Below are positions 25,799-33,820 of a stretch of 64,000 nucleotides of DNA, one piece after another. The position numbers and the translations under genes were made by a program. Origin of the DNA: Nocardioides sp. 1609 (lineage in GTDB: Bacteria; Actinomycetota; Actinomycetes; Propionibacteriales; Nocardioidaceae); contig NZ_SPUJ01000001.1 of assembly GCF_004522105.1 (NCBI RefSeq), positions 1,037,679-1,101,678 on the forward strand, in the 5' to 3' direction. The notes under the pieces were generated by a model, which saw nothing but the letters and a program-made list of their open reading frames with translations, did not search any database and was not told the origin of the DNA. Numbering within the stretch: the stretch's first letter is position 1; every line of letters starts with the position of its first letter.

Positions 25799-26716
25799 AT
25801 GAGCGACGCCGAGCCCGCCCGGATCGTCCTGGGCGCCAACCAGTACGGCAAGGCCGAGTGCCGCCTGGTCCGCATCACGCGCGACACCGCCGTGCACGAG
25901 ATCGAGGACCTCAACGTCACCTCGCAGCTGCGTGGCGACTTCGGGGCCTGCCACACCGACGGCGACAACTCCCAGGTGGTCGCGACCGACACCCAGAAGA
26001 ACACCGTCTACGCCTTCGCGAAGGAGCACGGCGTCGGCTCGCCGGAGGCGTTCCTGCTGACCCTCGGCCGGCACTTCGTCGACGGTTTCGCGTGGGTGGA
26101 CGGCGGTCGCTGGGAGGCCGAGCAGTACACGTGGCAGCGGATCCTCGCCGACGGCCAGCCGCACGACCACGCCTTCGTCCGCCAGGGCCAGGAGACACGG
26201 ACGACGGTGGTGCAGCTGGCCGACGGCGCGACGCACGTCGTGTCGGGACTGAAGGACTGCGTCGTCCTGAAGTCGACCGGCTCGGAGTTCCACGGGTTCC
26301 CGCGCGACCGCTTCACGACCCTGCAGGAGACCGACGACCGGATCCTCGCGACCAGCGTCACCGCGTGGTGGCGCTACTCCGACCCGACGCCGGACACCGA
26401 CTACAACGGCCTGTACACCGCCATCAGGGACACCCTGCTCTCGACGTTCGCGACCGTGCACTCCCTCGCCCTGCAGCAGACGATCTTCGAGGTCGGCAAG
26501 GCGATCCTCGAGACCCACCCCGAGGTGGCCGAGGTGCGGATGTCGTGCCCGAACAAGCACCACTTCCTGGTCGACCTGACCCCCTTCGGCATGGAGAACC
26601 CGAACGAGGTCTTCTTCGCCGCCGACCGGCCCTACGGGCTGATCCAGGCGACCATCCAGCGCGAGGGCGACCCCGGGGTGCCCGCCGCCTGGGCGAGCGT
26701 CCCCGGTTTCTGCTGA
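25799..26716 (+). CDS. pucL: Factor-independent urate hydroxylase (uricase)
   Basis: Cofactor-free uricase of 305 residues, a T-fold enzyme that oxidises urate to 5-hydroxyisourate. LGANQYGKAECRLVRITRD carries the conserved Lys near residue 17, FGACHTDGDNSQVVATDTQK has the catalytic Thr-Asp stretch, LKSTGSEFHGFPRDRFTTLQ binds urate, and CPNKHHFLVDLTPFGMENPN is the C-terminal signature with the active-site His. The start ATG 25799 is one base after the uraH stop, and its own stop overlaps the allantoinase ATG. Confidence 0.96.
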   Translation: MSDAEPARIVLGANQYGKAECRLVRITRDTAVHEIEDLNVTSQLRGDFGACHTDGDNSQVVATDTQKNTVYAFAKEHGVGSPEAFLLTLGRHFVDGFAWVDGGRWEAEQYTWQRILADGQPHDHAFVRQGQETRTTVVQLADGATHVVSGLKDCVVLKSTGSEFHGFPRDRFTTLQETDDRILATSVTAWWRYSDPTPDTDYNGLYTAIRDTLLSTFATVHSLALQQTIFEVGKAILETHPEVAEVRMSCPNKHHFLVDLTPFGMENPNEVFFAADRPYGLIQATIQREGDPGVPAAWASVPGFC

Positions 26717-28047
26717 TGCGCATCGACGCCGTCCAGGGCCGCCAGGTCCTCGTCGACGGGGAGTTCCGGCCGGCGACCCTCGTCGTGCACCACGGACGGA
26801 TCGCCTCGATCGAGCCCCTCGACCAGGACGCGGAGGGCGTCGTCGTGCGGGTGCCCGACTCGGCGTACGTCGTCCCGGGCGTCGTGGACACCCACGTGCA
26901 CGTCAACGAGCCCGGTCGCACCGAGTGGGAGGGCTTCGTGTCCGCCACTGAGGCGGCCGCGCTCGGGGGCGCGACCACCCTCGTCGACATGCCGCTCAAC
27001 TCGGTCCCGCCCACGACCACGATCGCGGGACTGCGTGCCAAGCAGGCCGCGGCCGAGGGTGAGCTGATGGTCGACGTCGGCTTCTGGGGCGGTGCGGTGC
27101 CGGGCAACGTGCCCGACCTCGCGCCGCTCTGGGAGGCCGGGGTCTTCGGCTTCAAGTGCTTCCTCGCGCCGTCGGGCGTCGACGAGTTCCCGCCGCTGGA
27201 CCCGACGCAGTTCACGGCGGCCTTGCGCGAGATCGCCTCGTTCGACGGCCTGATGATCGTGCACGCCGAGGACGCCGCCGTGCTGGAGTCGGCGCCGAGC
27301 CCCCCGAGCCGGGCCTACGCCGACTTCGTGGTCTCCCGCCCGGACCGGGCGGAGGTGGCGGCGATCCAGCAGGTGCTCGACGGGGCGCGGGAGACCGGCG
27401 CGCGCGTGCACGTGCTGCACCTCTCCAGCGCCCGTGCGCTGGGCATCATCGCCGACGCCCGGGCCGAGGGCCTGCCCGTGACCGTCGAGACCTGCCCGCA
27501 CTACCTGTGCTTCGCGGCCGAGACCATCCCGGACGCCGCCCCGCAGTTCAAGTGCTGCCCGCCGATCCGCGACGCCGCCAACCGCGAGGAGCTCTGGCAG
27601 GCGCTGCGCGCCGGGATCATCGACACGATCGTCAGCGACCACTCCCCCGCGACCGCGGAGGAGAAGCAGCGCGGCGGCGGCGACCTCCAGCAGGCGTGGG
27701 GCGGCGTGTCCGGCCTCCAGGTCGGCTTCAGCGCCGTCGCCCAGGAGGCGCGACGGCGCGGGATCCCGCTCAGCGACGTCAGCCGCTGGATGTCGCGCAA
27801 CACCGCCGACCTCGTCGGGCTCGCGCGCAAGGGCCGGATCGAGGTGGGCGCGGACGCCGACCTCGCCGTCTACGACACCGGCGTCGACTTCCGCATCGAG
27901 GCCACCCGCCTCGCCCACCGCAACCCGATCTCCGCCTACGACGGCCTCCGCCACGGCGGCCGCATCACGCGCTCCGTCGTCCGCGGCAACGCCATCGACG
28001 TCGAGCGCCCCGACCACGGCTGGGGTCGTCAGCTCCTGCGCCCCTGA
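26716..28047 (+). CDS. allB: Allantoinase
   Basis: Zinc amidohydrolase of 443 residues that opens allantoin to allantoate. VVPGVVDTHVHVNEPGRTEW has the HxH metal ligands and the typical NEPGR, FKCFLAPSG has the lysine that is carboxylated in this family, ETCPHYLCF and DTIVSDHSPAT carry the remaining His and Asp ligands. It starts at the A of the uricase stop (TGATG) and is the last gene in this operon. The convergent oxidoreductase begins 28 bases further on. Confidence 0.95.
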   Translation: MRIDAVQGRQVLVDGEFRPATLVVHHGRIASIEPLDQDAEGVVVRVPDSAYVVPGVVDTHVHVNEPGRTEWEGFVSATEAAALGGATTLVDMPLNSVPPTTTIAGLRAKQAAAEGELMVDVGFWGGAVPGNVPDLAPLWEAGVFGFKCFLAPSGVDEFPPLDPTQFTAALREIASFDGLMIVHAEDAAVLESAPSPPSRAYADFVVSRPDRAEVAAIQQVLDGARETGARVHVLHLSSARALGIIADARAEGLPVTVETCPHYLCFAAETIPDAAPQFKCCPPIRDAANREELWQALRAGIIDTIVSDHSPATAEEKQRGGGDLQQAWGGVSGLQVGFSAVAQEARRRGIPLSDVSRWMSRNTADLVGLARKGRIEVGADADLAVYDTGVDFRIEATRLAHRNPISAYDGLRHGGRITRSVVRGNAIDVERPDHGWGRQLLRP

Positions 28048-28074
28048 GCACGGCCCGGAGGGTCGTCGGCGCTG

Positions 28075-29022
28075 TCAGGCCTGCGCGTCGAGGACGACGA
28101 CGACCTTGCCCGTGAGGGTTCCCTCGGCCGCACGTGCGTGCACCGACGCGAGGTCGGCCAGCGCCACCCGCTCGGCGACGTCGACGACGAGGTCGCCGCG
28201 GTCGACCCGGGCCACGAGCTCGCCGAGCTGCGCCGCGTCGCTGCGGACGTAGAGGTCGATGCCGCGCACGCCGCGCGCCTCGTCGCTCGGGGCGGGCATC
28301 CAGACGGTGGTGTTGACCACGACGCCGCCGTCGCCGACCAGGGTGGCCAGCGCCGCGAGCTGCTCGGGCGAGACCGGGGCGAGGTTGAGCAGGACGTCGA
28401 CCGGCTCGGTCACCGCCGCACCGACCTCGGAGGCGGTGTGGTCGACGACCTCGTGGGCGCCGCGGGCGAGCAGGGTCTCCCGGCTCCGGGCGCTGCCCGT
28501 GGCGATGACGTGGGCGCCGGCGGACCTCGCGAGCTGGACGGCGTGGAGGCCCACCGCCCCGCTCGCGCCGTTGACCAGGATCCGTTGGCCGGTCCTGAGG
28601 TCGGCGTGCTCGAAGAGGGCCTGCCACGCGGTGAGGCCGACGAGGGGGAGCGCTGCCGCGTCGGCGAGCGCGATCGAGGTCGGGGCGGCCGCCAGCGCGT
28701 CGGCCGGCGCCAGGACGTGGTCCGCCGAGGCTCCGTCGACGACGAAGGGCAGGAAGCCCACGACCCGGTCGCCGACCTGCAGGTCGTCGACGCCGTCCCC
28801 GAGCGCGTCCACGGTCCCCGCGACGTCCAGGCCCGGGGTGTGGGGCAGCGTGAGCGGCATCGGTCCCTGCATGGAGCCCGCACGGATGGTGGCGTCGACG
28901 CCGTTGAACGTCGTGCCGGCGACACGGACGCGCACCTGGCCGGTGCCGGGCACCGGCAGGTCGACCTCCTCGAGGCGCAGGACGTCGGAGTCGCCGTACT
29001 GGTGGAAACGGATGGCCTTCAT
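28075..29022 (-). CDS. NADP-dependent quinone-oxidoreductase-like protein
   Basis: A 315-residue zinc-less MDR-family reductase. N-terminal MKAIRFHQYGDSDVLRLEEV and TFNGVDATIRAGSMQG belong to the GroES-like domain; RILVNGASGAVGLHAVQLAR near residue 148 is the NAD(P)-binding Rossmann loop. The catalytic zinc ligands of alcohol dehydrogenase are absent, as in quinone oxidoreductases. It is divergent from a MarR regulator, and an inverted repeat overlaps its probable promoter. It is probably a detoxification enzyme controlled by that regulator and is not part of purine catabolism, although it interrupts the island. Confidence 0.88.
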   Translation of the reverse strand: MKAIRFHQYGDSDVLRLEEVDLPVPGTGQVRVRVAGTTFNGVDATIRAGSMQGPMPLTLPHTPGLDVAGTVDALGDGVDDLQVGDRVVGFLPFVVDGASADHVLAPADALAAAPTSIALADAAALPLVGLTAWQALFEHADLRTGQRILVNGASGAVGLHAVQLARSAGAHVIATGSARSRETLLARGAHEVVDHTASEVGAAVTEPVDVLLNLAPVSPEQLAALATLVGDGGVVVNTTVWMPAPSDEARGVRGIDLYVRSDAAQLGELVARVDRGDLVVDVAERVALADLASVHARAAEGTLTGKVVVVLDAQA

Positions 29023-29042
29023 GGCGTACCTCTCTGGTCAAG

Positions 29043-29108
29043 GTGCTTCGAAGTGGAAGCACATCGCCGACGCTACATCTAGTTTGAGTTCGAAGCAACC
29101 ATTTCGAA
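29043..29108. promoter_or_regulatory. Divergent promoter with MarR-type operators
   Basis: GTGCTTC-GAAGTG-GAAGCAC (29043-29062) is a 7-bp inverted repeat. TTCGAA recurs at 29047, 29089 and 29103. The first site covers the predicted start of transcription of the reductase (-10 TAGCGT at 29075-29070, minus strand). The second pair lies next to the -35 region of the marR promoter (-10 TAACCT, 29122-29127). Confidence 0.55.
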
Positions 29109-29133
29109 GATGAAGTAGTTGTAACCTGGGTCC

Positions 29134-29631
29134 ATGCCTGACCCGTCCACGCCCCTCGACTCCGTCCAGCTCGGCGCCTACTTCGCCCTGATGGACGTGG
29201 CGGGCCTGCTGCGCCACGCGGTCGAGCAGCAGCTGCGTGACGACGGCGACCTGAGCTACGTGCAGTTCCAGCTGCTGGCGCGCCTGACCCTCGACTCGCC
29301 GGGCGGGAGCGAGCGGATGACCGACCTCGCCGACGGCGTCGTCTACAGCCGCAGCGGCCTGACCTACCAGGCCGGCCTGCTCGAGAAGGCGGGCCTCGTC
29401 GTGCGCGCGCCGTCGGTCGCCGACGAGCGGAGCGTCACCGTGACCGTCACCGACGCCGGTCGCTCGAGGATCGCGCAGGTCCTGCCCGGCCACGTCGAGG
29501 TCCTGCGCGAGCAGCTCTTCGCGGCCCTGTCGGACGCCGGGGCCGCGACCCTGGGCGACCTGCTGACGCCGGTGCGCGACCACATGCGGGCGGCTCCCCC
29601 GCGCTCGGCCGGCCCCCGCCGGCGGCGCTGA
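29134..29631 (+). CDS. MarR-family transcriptional regulator
   Basis: A 165-residue winged-helix regulator. LSYVQFQLLARLTLDSPGGS and MTDLADGVVYSRSGLTYQAG form the helix-turn-helix, and EKAGLVVRAPSVADERSVTV is the beta-wing typical of the family. ATG 29134 lies 6 nt after TAACCT, so the mRNA is probably leaderless. It is divergent from the quinone reductase-like gene, with shared inverted repeats in the 111 bases between. Likely a ligand-sensitive repressor of itself and the reductase. Confidence 0.9.
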   Translation: MPDPSTPLDSVQLGAYFALMDVAGLLRHAVEQQLRDDGDLSYVQFQLLARLTLDSPGGSERMTDLADGVVYSRSGLTYQAGLLEKAGLVVRAPSVADERSVTVTVTDAGRSRIAQVLPGHVEVLREQLFAALSDAGAATLGDLLTPVRDHMRAAPPRSAGPRRRR

Positions 29632-29671
29632 GACGCGCGCCCGGAAATCGCAACCCAGGAGCACCCCAGGC

Positions 29672-29703
29672 GAAACAGTCGAGAAACAGTCGTTTCTTAG
29701 CGT
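29672..29703 (+). promoter_or_regulatory. Purine-island promoter box (pucG operon)
   Basis: GAAACAGTCG occurs twice, at 29672 and 29683, 11 bp apart. The second copy is part of the inverted repeat GAAAC-AGTC-GTTTC and starts exactly 15 nt before the -10 TAGCGT (29698-29703). ATG 29710 follows after 6 nt. Confidence 0.6.
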
Positions 29704-29709
29704 CCGGGC

Positions 29710-30942
29710 ATGAGCACCCCTCCCGGCCAGGTCGACCCGCCGCCGCGGCTGCTCATGGGGCCGGGGCCGATCAACGCCGACCCGCGGGTGCTGCGGGCGA
29801 TGTCGGCGCAGCTCGTGGGCCAGTACGACCCGTGGATGCGCGCGGCGATGGCCGAGACCAGCGCGCTCTACCGCGACGTCTTCCGCACCGCGAACGAGCA
29901 GACCCTGCTGGTCGACGGCACCTCTCGCGCCGGGATCGAGGCGGCGCTGGTCAGCCTGGTCGAGCCGGGGGACGTCGTCCTGGTGCCGGTGTTCGGCCGG
30001 TTCGGTCACCTGCTGGTCGAGATCGCCACCCGCTGCGGCGCGGAGGTGCACACGATCGAGGTGCCGTGGGGCCAGGTGTTCACCCCCGAGCAGGTCGAGG
30101 AGGCCGTGCTCGCGACCCGCCCGAAGGTGCTCGCCGTCGTCCAGGGCGACACGTCGACCACGATGTGCCAGCCGCTGGCCGACCTCGGCGAGATCTGTCG
30201 CCGCCACGACGTGCTCCTCTACTGCGACGCCACCGCCTCCCTCGGCGGCAACACGTTCGAGACCGACGCGTGGGGCCTGGACGTCGTCACGGCCGGCCTC
30301 CAGAAGTGCCTCGGCGGACCCTCCGGATCGGCACCGACCACGATCTCGCCCCGGGCGGCCGACGTGATCGGCGCCCGCACGCACGTCGAGGAGGGCATCC
30401 GGGAGCCGGGTGACGTCGACCTCGGGACGCCGATCGCCTCCAACTACCTCGATCTCGCCATGATCATGGACTACTGGGGCCCGCGCGCGCTCAACCACCA
30501 CACCGAGGCCACGACCATGCTCTACGGCGCCCGCGAGTGCGCCCGGCTCCTCGTCGAGGAGGGCCTCGACGAGGCCGTGGCGCGACACGCCCGGCACGGC
30601 GCCGCGATGCTCGAGGGCCTCCGGGCCTGCGGGCTCACCGTCTTCGGCGACGTCGCGCACAAGATGCACAACGTCGTCGCCGTCCACGTCCCCGACGGCG
30701 TGCCCGGCGACACCGCCCGCGCCGCGCTGCTGACCGACTTCGGCATCGAGATCGGGACGTCGTTCGGACCGCTGCACGGGAAGGTCTGGCGGGTCGGGAC
30801 GATGGGCCACAACGCCCGCACCGACGCCGTCCTCACCACCCTGGCCTGCCTCGAGCAGGTCCTCCGCGCGTACGGCGCCCCCGTCACCCCCGGCGCCGGT
30901 GTCGGCGCCGCGCGTGAGGTCTATGCGGGGGCGACCGCGTGA
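29710..30942 (+). CDS. pucG: Ureidoglycine-glyoxylate aminotransferase-like (PucG), class V
   Basis: PLP enzyme of 410 residues, closest in layout to PucG and alanine-glyoxylate aminotransferases. [19 protein letters not shown] and [11 protein letters not shown] are the family N-terminus, [20 protein letters not shown] holds the PLP-pairing Asp, and [15 protein letters not shown] has the Schiff-base lysine. PucG transfers the amino group of (S)-ureidoglycine to glyoxylate, giving oxalurate and glycine. Assignment over serine-glyoxylate aminotransferase rests on its position directly before allantoate amidohydrolase (GTGA overlap). It heads an operon running to guanine deaminase at 36968. Confidence 0.85.
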   Translation: MSTPPGQVDPPPRLLMGPGPINADPRVLRAMSAQLVGQYDPWMRAAMAETSALYRDVFRTANEQTLLVDGTSRAGIEAALVSLVEPGDVVLVPVFGRFGHLLVEIATRCGAEVHTIEVPWGQVFTPEQVEEAVLATRPKVLAVVQGDTSTTMCQPLADLGEICRRHDVLLYCDATASLGGNTFETDAWGLDVVTAGLQKCLGGPSGSAPTTISPRAADVIGARTHVEEGIREPGDVDLGTPIASNYLDLAMIMDYWGPRALNHHTEATTMLYGARECARLLVEEGLDEAVARHARHGAAMLEGLRACGLTVFGDVAHKMHNVVAVHVPDGVPGDTARAALLTDFGIEIGTSFGPLHGKVWRVGTMGHNARTDAVLTTLACLEQVLRAYGAPVTPGAGVGAAREVYAGATA

Positions 30943-32174
30943 GGGCGGCCGAGGTCCTGGCCCGCTGCGCGACGCTCGACCGGTTCACCTCGCTGCCGCG
31001 CGGACTCGAACGGGTCCACCTCTCCAAGGAGCACGCCTCCGCCAACGCCCAGGCGGGCCGCTGGATGGAGCAGGCCGGCCTGCGCACCTGGCAGGACGCC
31101 GCCGGCAACCAGTGGGGCCGCCGCGAGGGCCGCGAGCCCGGCCTGCCGGCGCTGGTGCTCGGCAGCCACCTCGACACCGTCACCGACGCCGGCAGCTTCG
31201 ACGGGATGCTCGGCGTGGTGATGGCGATCGCCGTCGCCGAGCGGCTCGGGGCGCGGGTGGGGCGGCTGCCGTTCGCGCTCGAGGTGGTCGGGTTCAGCGA
31301 CGAGGAGGGCACCCGCTTCGGCAAGGCCCTGCTCGGCAGCCAGGCCGTCGCCGGCACGTGGGACGACGACTGGTTCGAGCTGCGCGACAAGGACGCGACC
31401 ACCCTGCGCCAGGCGTTCGAGGAGTTCGGGCTCGACCCGCGCCGCGTCGGCGACGCGGCCCGCTCCCCCGCGTCGATGGTCGGCTACCTCGAGGCCCACA
31501 TCGAGCAGGGCCCCTACCTCGAGGAGGCCGACGCCTCGCTCGGCTACGTCACGCTGATCGCCGGGGCCCGACGGTTCCGGCTGTCGGTGCTGGGCGAGGC
31601 GCGGCACGCCGGTGGCACGCCGTACGAGCGCCGGCGCGACGCCCTCGTCGGCGCCAGCGAGGCGATCGTCCTGGTCGAGGAGATGGCCAAGGAGCGCGGC
31701 TGCATCGCCACCGTCGGCCGGATCGCGGTCACCCCCGGCGGCATCAACGTGATCCCGGGTCGCGCCGACCTCAGCCTCGACCTGCGTGCCCCCACCGACG
31801 AGGACCGCGACGCGATGTGGGTCGACCTCCTCGCCCGGATCCGCGAGCTGTGCCGGCGGCGCGGGCTGCGGCTCGACGTCGTCGAGAGCCACCACGCCCC
31901 GGCCGTGCACTGCGCACCGTGGCTGCAGGACGCGGTCGTCGCCGGCATCGCCACCACCGGCGACACCGCCCCGATGGGGTTGTGGAGCCGCGCCGGCCAC
32001 GACGCGATGGCGATCGGCGCCGTCGCCGACGTCGGGATGCTCTTCGTGCGGTGCGGCGACGGCGTCAGCCACCACGCCGACGAGTCGGTCCGCGAGGTCG
32101 ACGTCGAGGCCGGGCTCGACGCGTTCGAGGCGACCGTGCTGCAGGTCGCCGCCGTGGTCGAGGCGCGGGGCTGA
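30939..32174 (+). CDS. allC: Allantoate amidohydrolase
   Basis: Binuclear metal amidohydrolase of the M20 family, 411 residues, producing ureidoglycine from allantoate with release of CO2 and NH3. The first metal His is in LVLGSHLDTVTDAGSFDGML, FSDEEGTRFGKALLGS carries the Glu pair, and EAHIEQGPYLEEAD and SRAGHDAMAIGAVADVGMLF are typical of allantoate amidohydrolase and ureidopropionase. The purine context favours allantoate. GTG 30939 overlaps the stop of pucG, and an RpiR regulator starts 2 bases after its own stop. Confidence 0.88.
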   Translation: MRAAEVLARCATLDRFTSLPRGLERVHLSKEHASANAQAGRWMEQAGLRTWQDAAGNQWGRREGREPGLPALVLGSHLDTVTDAGSFDGMLGVVMAIAVAERLGARVGRLPFALEVVGFSDEEGTRFGKALLGSQAVAGTWDDDWFELRDKDATTLRQAFEEFGLDPRRVGDAARSPASMVGYLEAHIEQGPYLEEADASLGYVTLIAGARRFRLSVLGEARHAGGTPYERRRDALVGASEAIVLVEEMAKERGCIATVGRIAVTPGGINVIPGRADLSLDLRAPTDEDRDAMWVDLLARIRELCRRRGLRLDVVESHHAPAVHCAPWLQDAVVAGIATTGDTAPMGLWSRAGHDAMAIGAVADVGMLFVRCGDGVSHHADESVREVDVEAGLDAFEATVLQVAAVVEARG

Positions 32175-32176
32175 GG

Positions 32177-33004
32177 ATGCTGCCCGTCGAGCCGGTCGAG
32201 CGGATCGAGGCCAGGATCGCGCGACACCACCACACCCTCTCCCCGCAGGAGAGCCGCGCCGCGATGACGCTCCTCGAGCACCTCGACGACCTCGCGACCT
32301 ACCGGGCCGCCGAGCTCGCCGTGCTCGCCGGCGTCTCCAAGGCGACGATGAGCCGGCTGTTCCGGAGCCTGGGGTACGCCGACTTCGACGAGGTGCGTGC
32401 CCACCTGCGCGCGCTGCGGGCGGCCGGCGAGCCCGGCCGCGGCGACGACGTCCCCGACCTCGCCGCGCACGCCGAGGCCGAGTCCGCGGCCATCCTGCGC
32501 GCGACCACCCAGCCGGGCGTCGCGGACGCCGCCGCGCTGCTCGCCCGCGCCGGCCGGGTGCTGGTCGTCGGGTGGCGCAACAGCCACCCCGTGGCCCTGC
32601 ACCTGCGCCAGCAGCTCGTGCACGCGCGCGGCGACGTGCGGCTGGCCCCGCTGCCCGGCCAGGTGCTCGGCGAGGAGCTCGCCGACGTCGGTGCGGGCGA
32701 CGTCGTCGTGGCCGTCGGCTTCCGGCGCCGGCCGAGCGGTTTCGCGACGCTCCTCACCGAGGCCGCCGGCACCGGCGCCGACGTCGTCCTCCTCGCCGAC
32801 CCCACCGCGGCGCCGCTGTCGCCGCGGGCCACCACGTGGCTCGAGTGCCCCGTGCAGACCGGCCTCGCCTACGACAGCTACGCCGCCGCGATGGCGCTCG
32901 TCGGGGTGCTCGCCGACGGTGTCCTGTCGGCCTGCGGGCGCAGCGGCCGCGACCGGATCTCGGCGATCAGCCGCACCTACGAACGACTCCTCGAAGTCGA
33001 GTGA
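32177..33004 (+). CDS. MurR/RpiR-family transcriptional regulator
   Basis: A 275-residue regulator with an N-terminal RpiR helix-turn-helix (TYRAAELAVLAGVSKATMSR, then LFRSLGYADFDEVRAHL) and a C-terminal SIS domain (VLVVGWRNSHPVALHLRQQL, VVVAVGFRRRPSGFATLLTE) that in this family binds a phosphorylated or small metabolite. It lies between allC and the xanthine dehydrogenase genes in one operon, so it is the leading candidate for the regulator that recognises the box shared by six island promoters. Whether it activates or represses is not visible. Confidence 0.9.
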   Translation: MLPVEPVERIEARIARHHHTLSPQESRAAMTLLEHLDDLATYRAAELAVLAGVSKATMSRLFRSLGYADFDEVRAHLRALRAAGEPGRGDDVPDLAAHAEAESAAILRATTQPGVADAAALLARAGRVLVVGWRNSHPVALHLRQQLVHARGDVRLAPLPGQVLGEELADVGAGDVVVAVGFRRRPSGFATLLTEAAGTGADVVLLADPTAAPLSPRATTWLECPVQTGLAYDSYAAAMALVGVLADGVLSACGRSGRDRISAISRTYERLLEVE

Positions 33005-33014
33005 GCGAGACCTG

Positions 33015-33776
33015 ATGGACCTGCCCGGCGTCACCTCCTTCCGTGCGGCACGCCACCGCGACGACCTGGCCCTGCGGCCCGGCGAGCGCTACGTCGCCGG
33101 CGGCACCTGGCTGTTCTCCCAGCCGCAGCCCGGGGTCACCGGCCTGGTCGACCTCACCCCGCTCGGGTGGATGCCGTGGGAGACCGTCCCGGGCCGGCTG
33201 CGGATCGCCGCGACGTGCACGGTCGCCGAGGCACTGGCCGCGCCGTGGGGCGCCGCGACCGCCGTGGCGCGCCAGTGCGCGGAGTCGCTGCTGATGTCGT
33301 TCAAGATCCAGGGCCTGGCCACCGTCGGCGGCAACCTCTGCCTCGCCCTGCCGGCCGGCGCGATGACGTCGCTGACCGCGAGCCTGGGCGGCGAGGTCGT
33401 CGTCTGGACGCCCGACGGGGGCGAGCGGCGCGAGCCGGTGACGTCGTTCGTGCGCGGCCCGGGCGAGACGTCGCTGGCGCCCGGCGAGGTGCTGCGCGCC
33501 GTCGACGTCCGCCTCCCGGCGGCGCCGCCGGTCTTCCGCCGCACGTCGCTGGCACCCCTGGGGCGCTCCTCGGCCGTCGTCATCGGCGCCGGCGACCGGA
33601 TCACCCTCACCGCCTCGACGGCGCGCCCGGTGGTGATCGACGCCGCCGACCCCGACGCCGGGCTGGCCGCCGTCGACTGCTGGTACGACGACCCGCACGG
33701 CCCGCCGGACTGGCGCGCCGCGGTCACGGCCCGGCTCGCCCGCGAGGTCGCCGCCGAGCTCGGGCGGGCCGCATGA
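33015..33776 (+). CDS. Xanthine dehydrogenase, FAD-binding subunit
   Basis: A 253-residue FAD subunit of the molybdenum hydroxylase family. The isoalloxazine/FAD loops are [20 protein letters not shown] near residue 29 and [20 protein letters not shown] near residue 97. The usual C-terminal CO-dehydrogenase-flavoprotein domain is present but short. Together with the next enzyme gene (iron-sulfur and molybdopterin domains in one chain) it would form xanthine dehydrogenase, oxidising hypoxanthine and xanthine to urate. It starts 10 bases after rpiR, and a 15-codon frame connects it to the large subunit gene. Confidence 0.88.
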   Translation: MDLPGVTSFRAARHRDDLALRPGERYVAGGTWLFSQPQPGVTGLVDLTPLGWMPWETVPGRLRIAATCTVAEALAAPWGAATAVARQCAESLLMSFKIQGLATVGGNLCLALPAGAMTSLTASLGGEVVVWTPDGGERREPVTSFVRGPGETSLAPGEVLRAVDVRLPAAPPVFRRTSLAPLGRSSAVVIGAGDRITLTASTARPVVIDAADPDAGLAAVDCWYDDPHGPPDWRAAVTARLAREVAAELGRAA

Positions 33777-33820
33777 GCACCAGCACCGGCACCCGCACGA
33801 GCACCCGGGGCCCGGCATGA
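33773..33820 (+). CDS. 15-residue open frame bridging the two dehydrogenase genes
   Basis: ATG 33773 overlaps the stop of the FAD subunit gene (ATGA), and its own stop overlaps the ATG of the next gene (ATGA at 33817-33820). The peptide is [15 protein letters not shown], low in complexity and without a recognisable domain. Its likely role, if translated, is to carry ribosomes across the 40-base gap so that both subunits are made in step. It could also be the old N-terminus of the large subunit, lost through a frameshift. Confidence 0.4.
   Translation: MSTSTGTRTSTRGPA

Noticed and set aside
29672..29703. GAAAC as a -35 element of an ECF sigma factor
   Set aside because: The distance to a CGTC -10 is about 12-13 bases, shorter than the 15-17 usual for ECF promoters, and a TAnnnT box is present instead.
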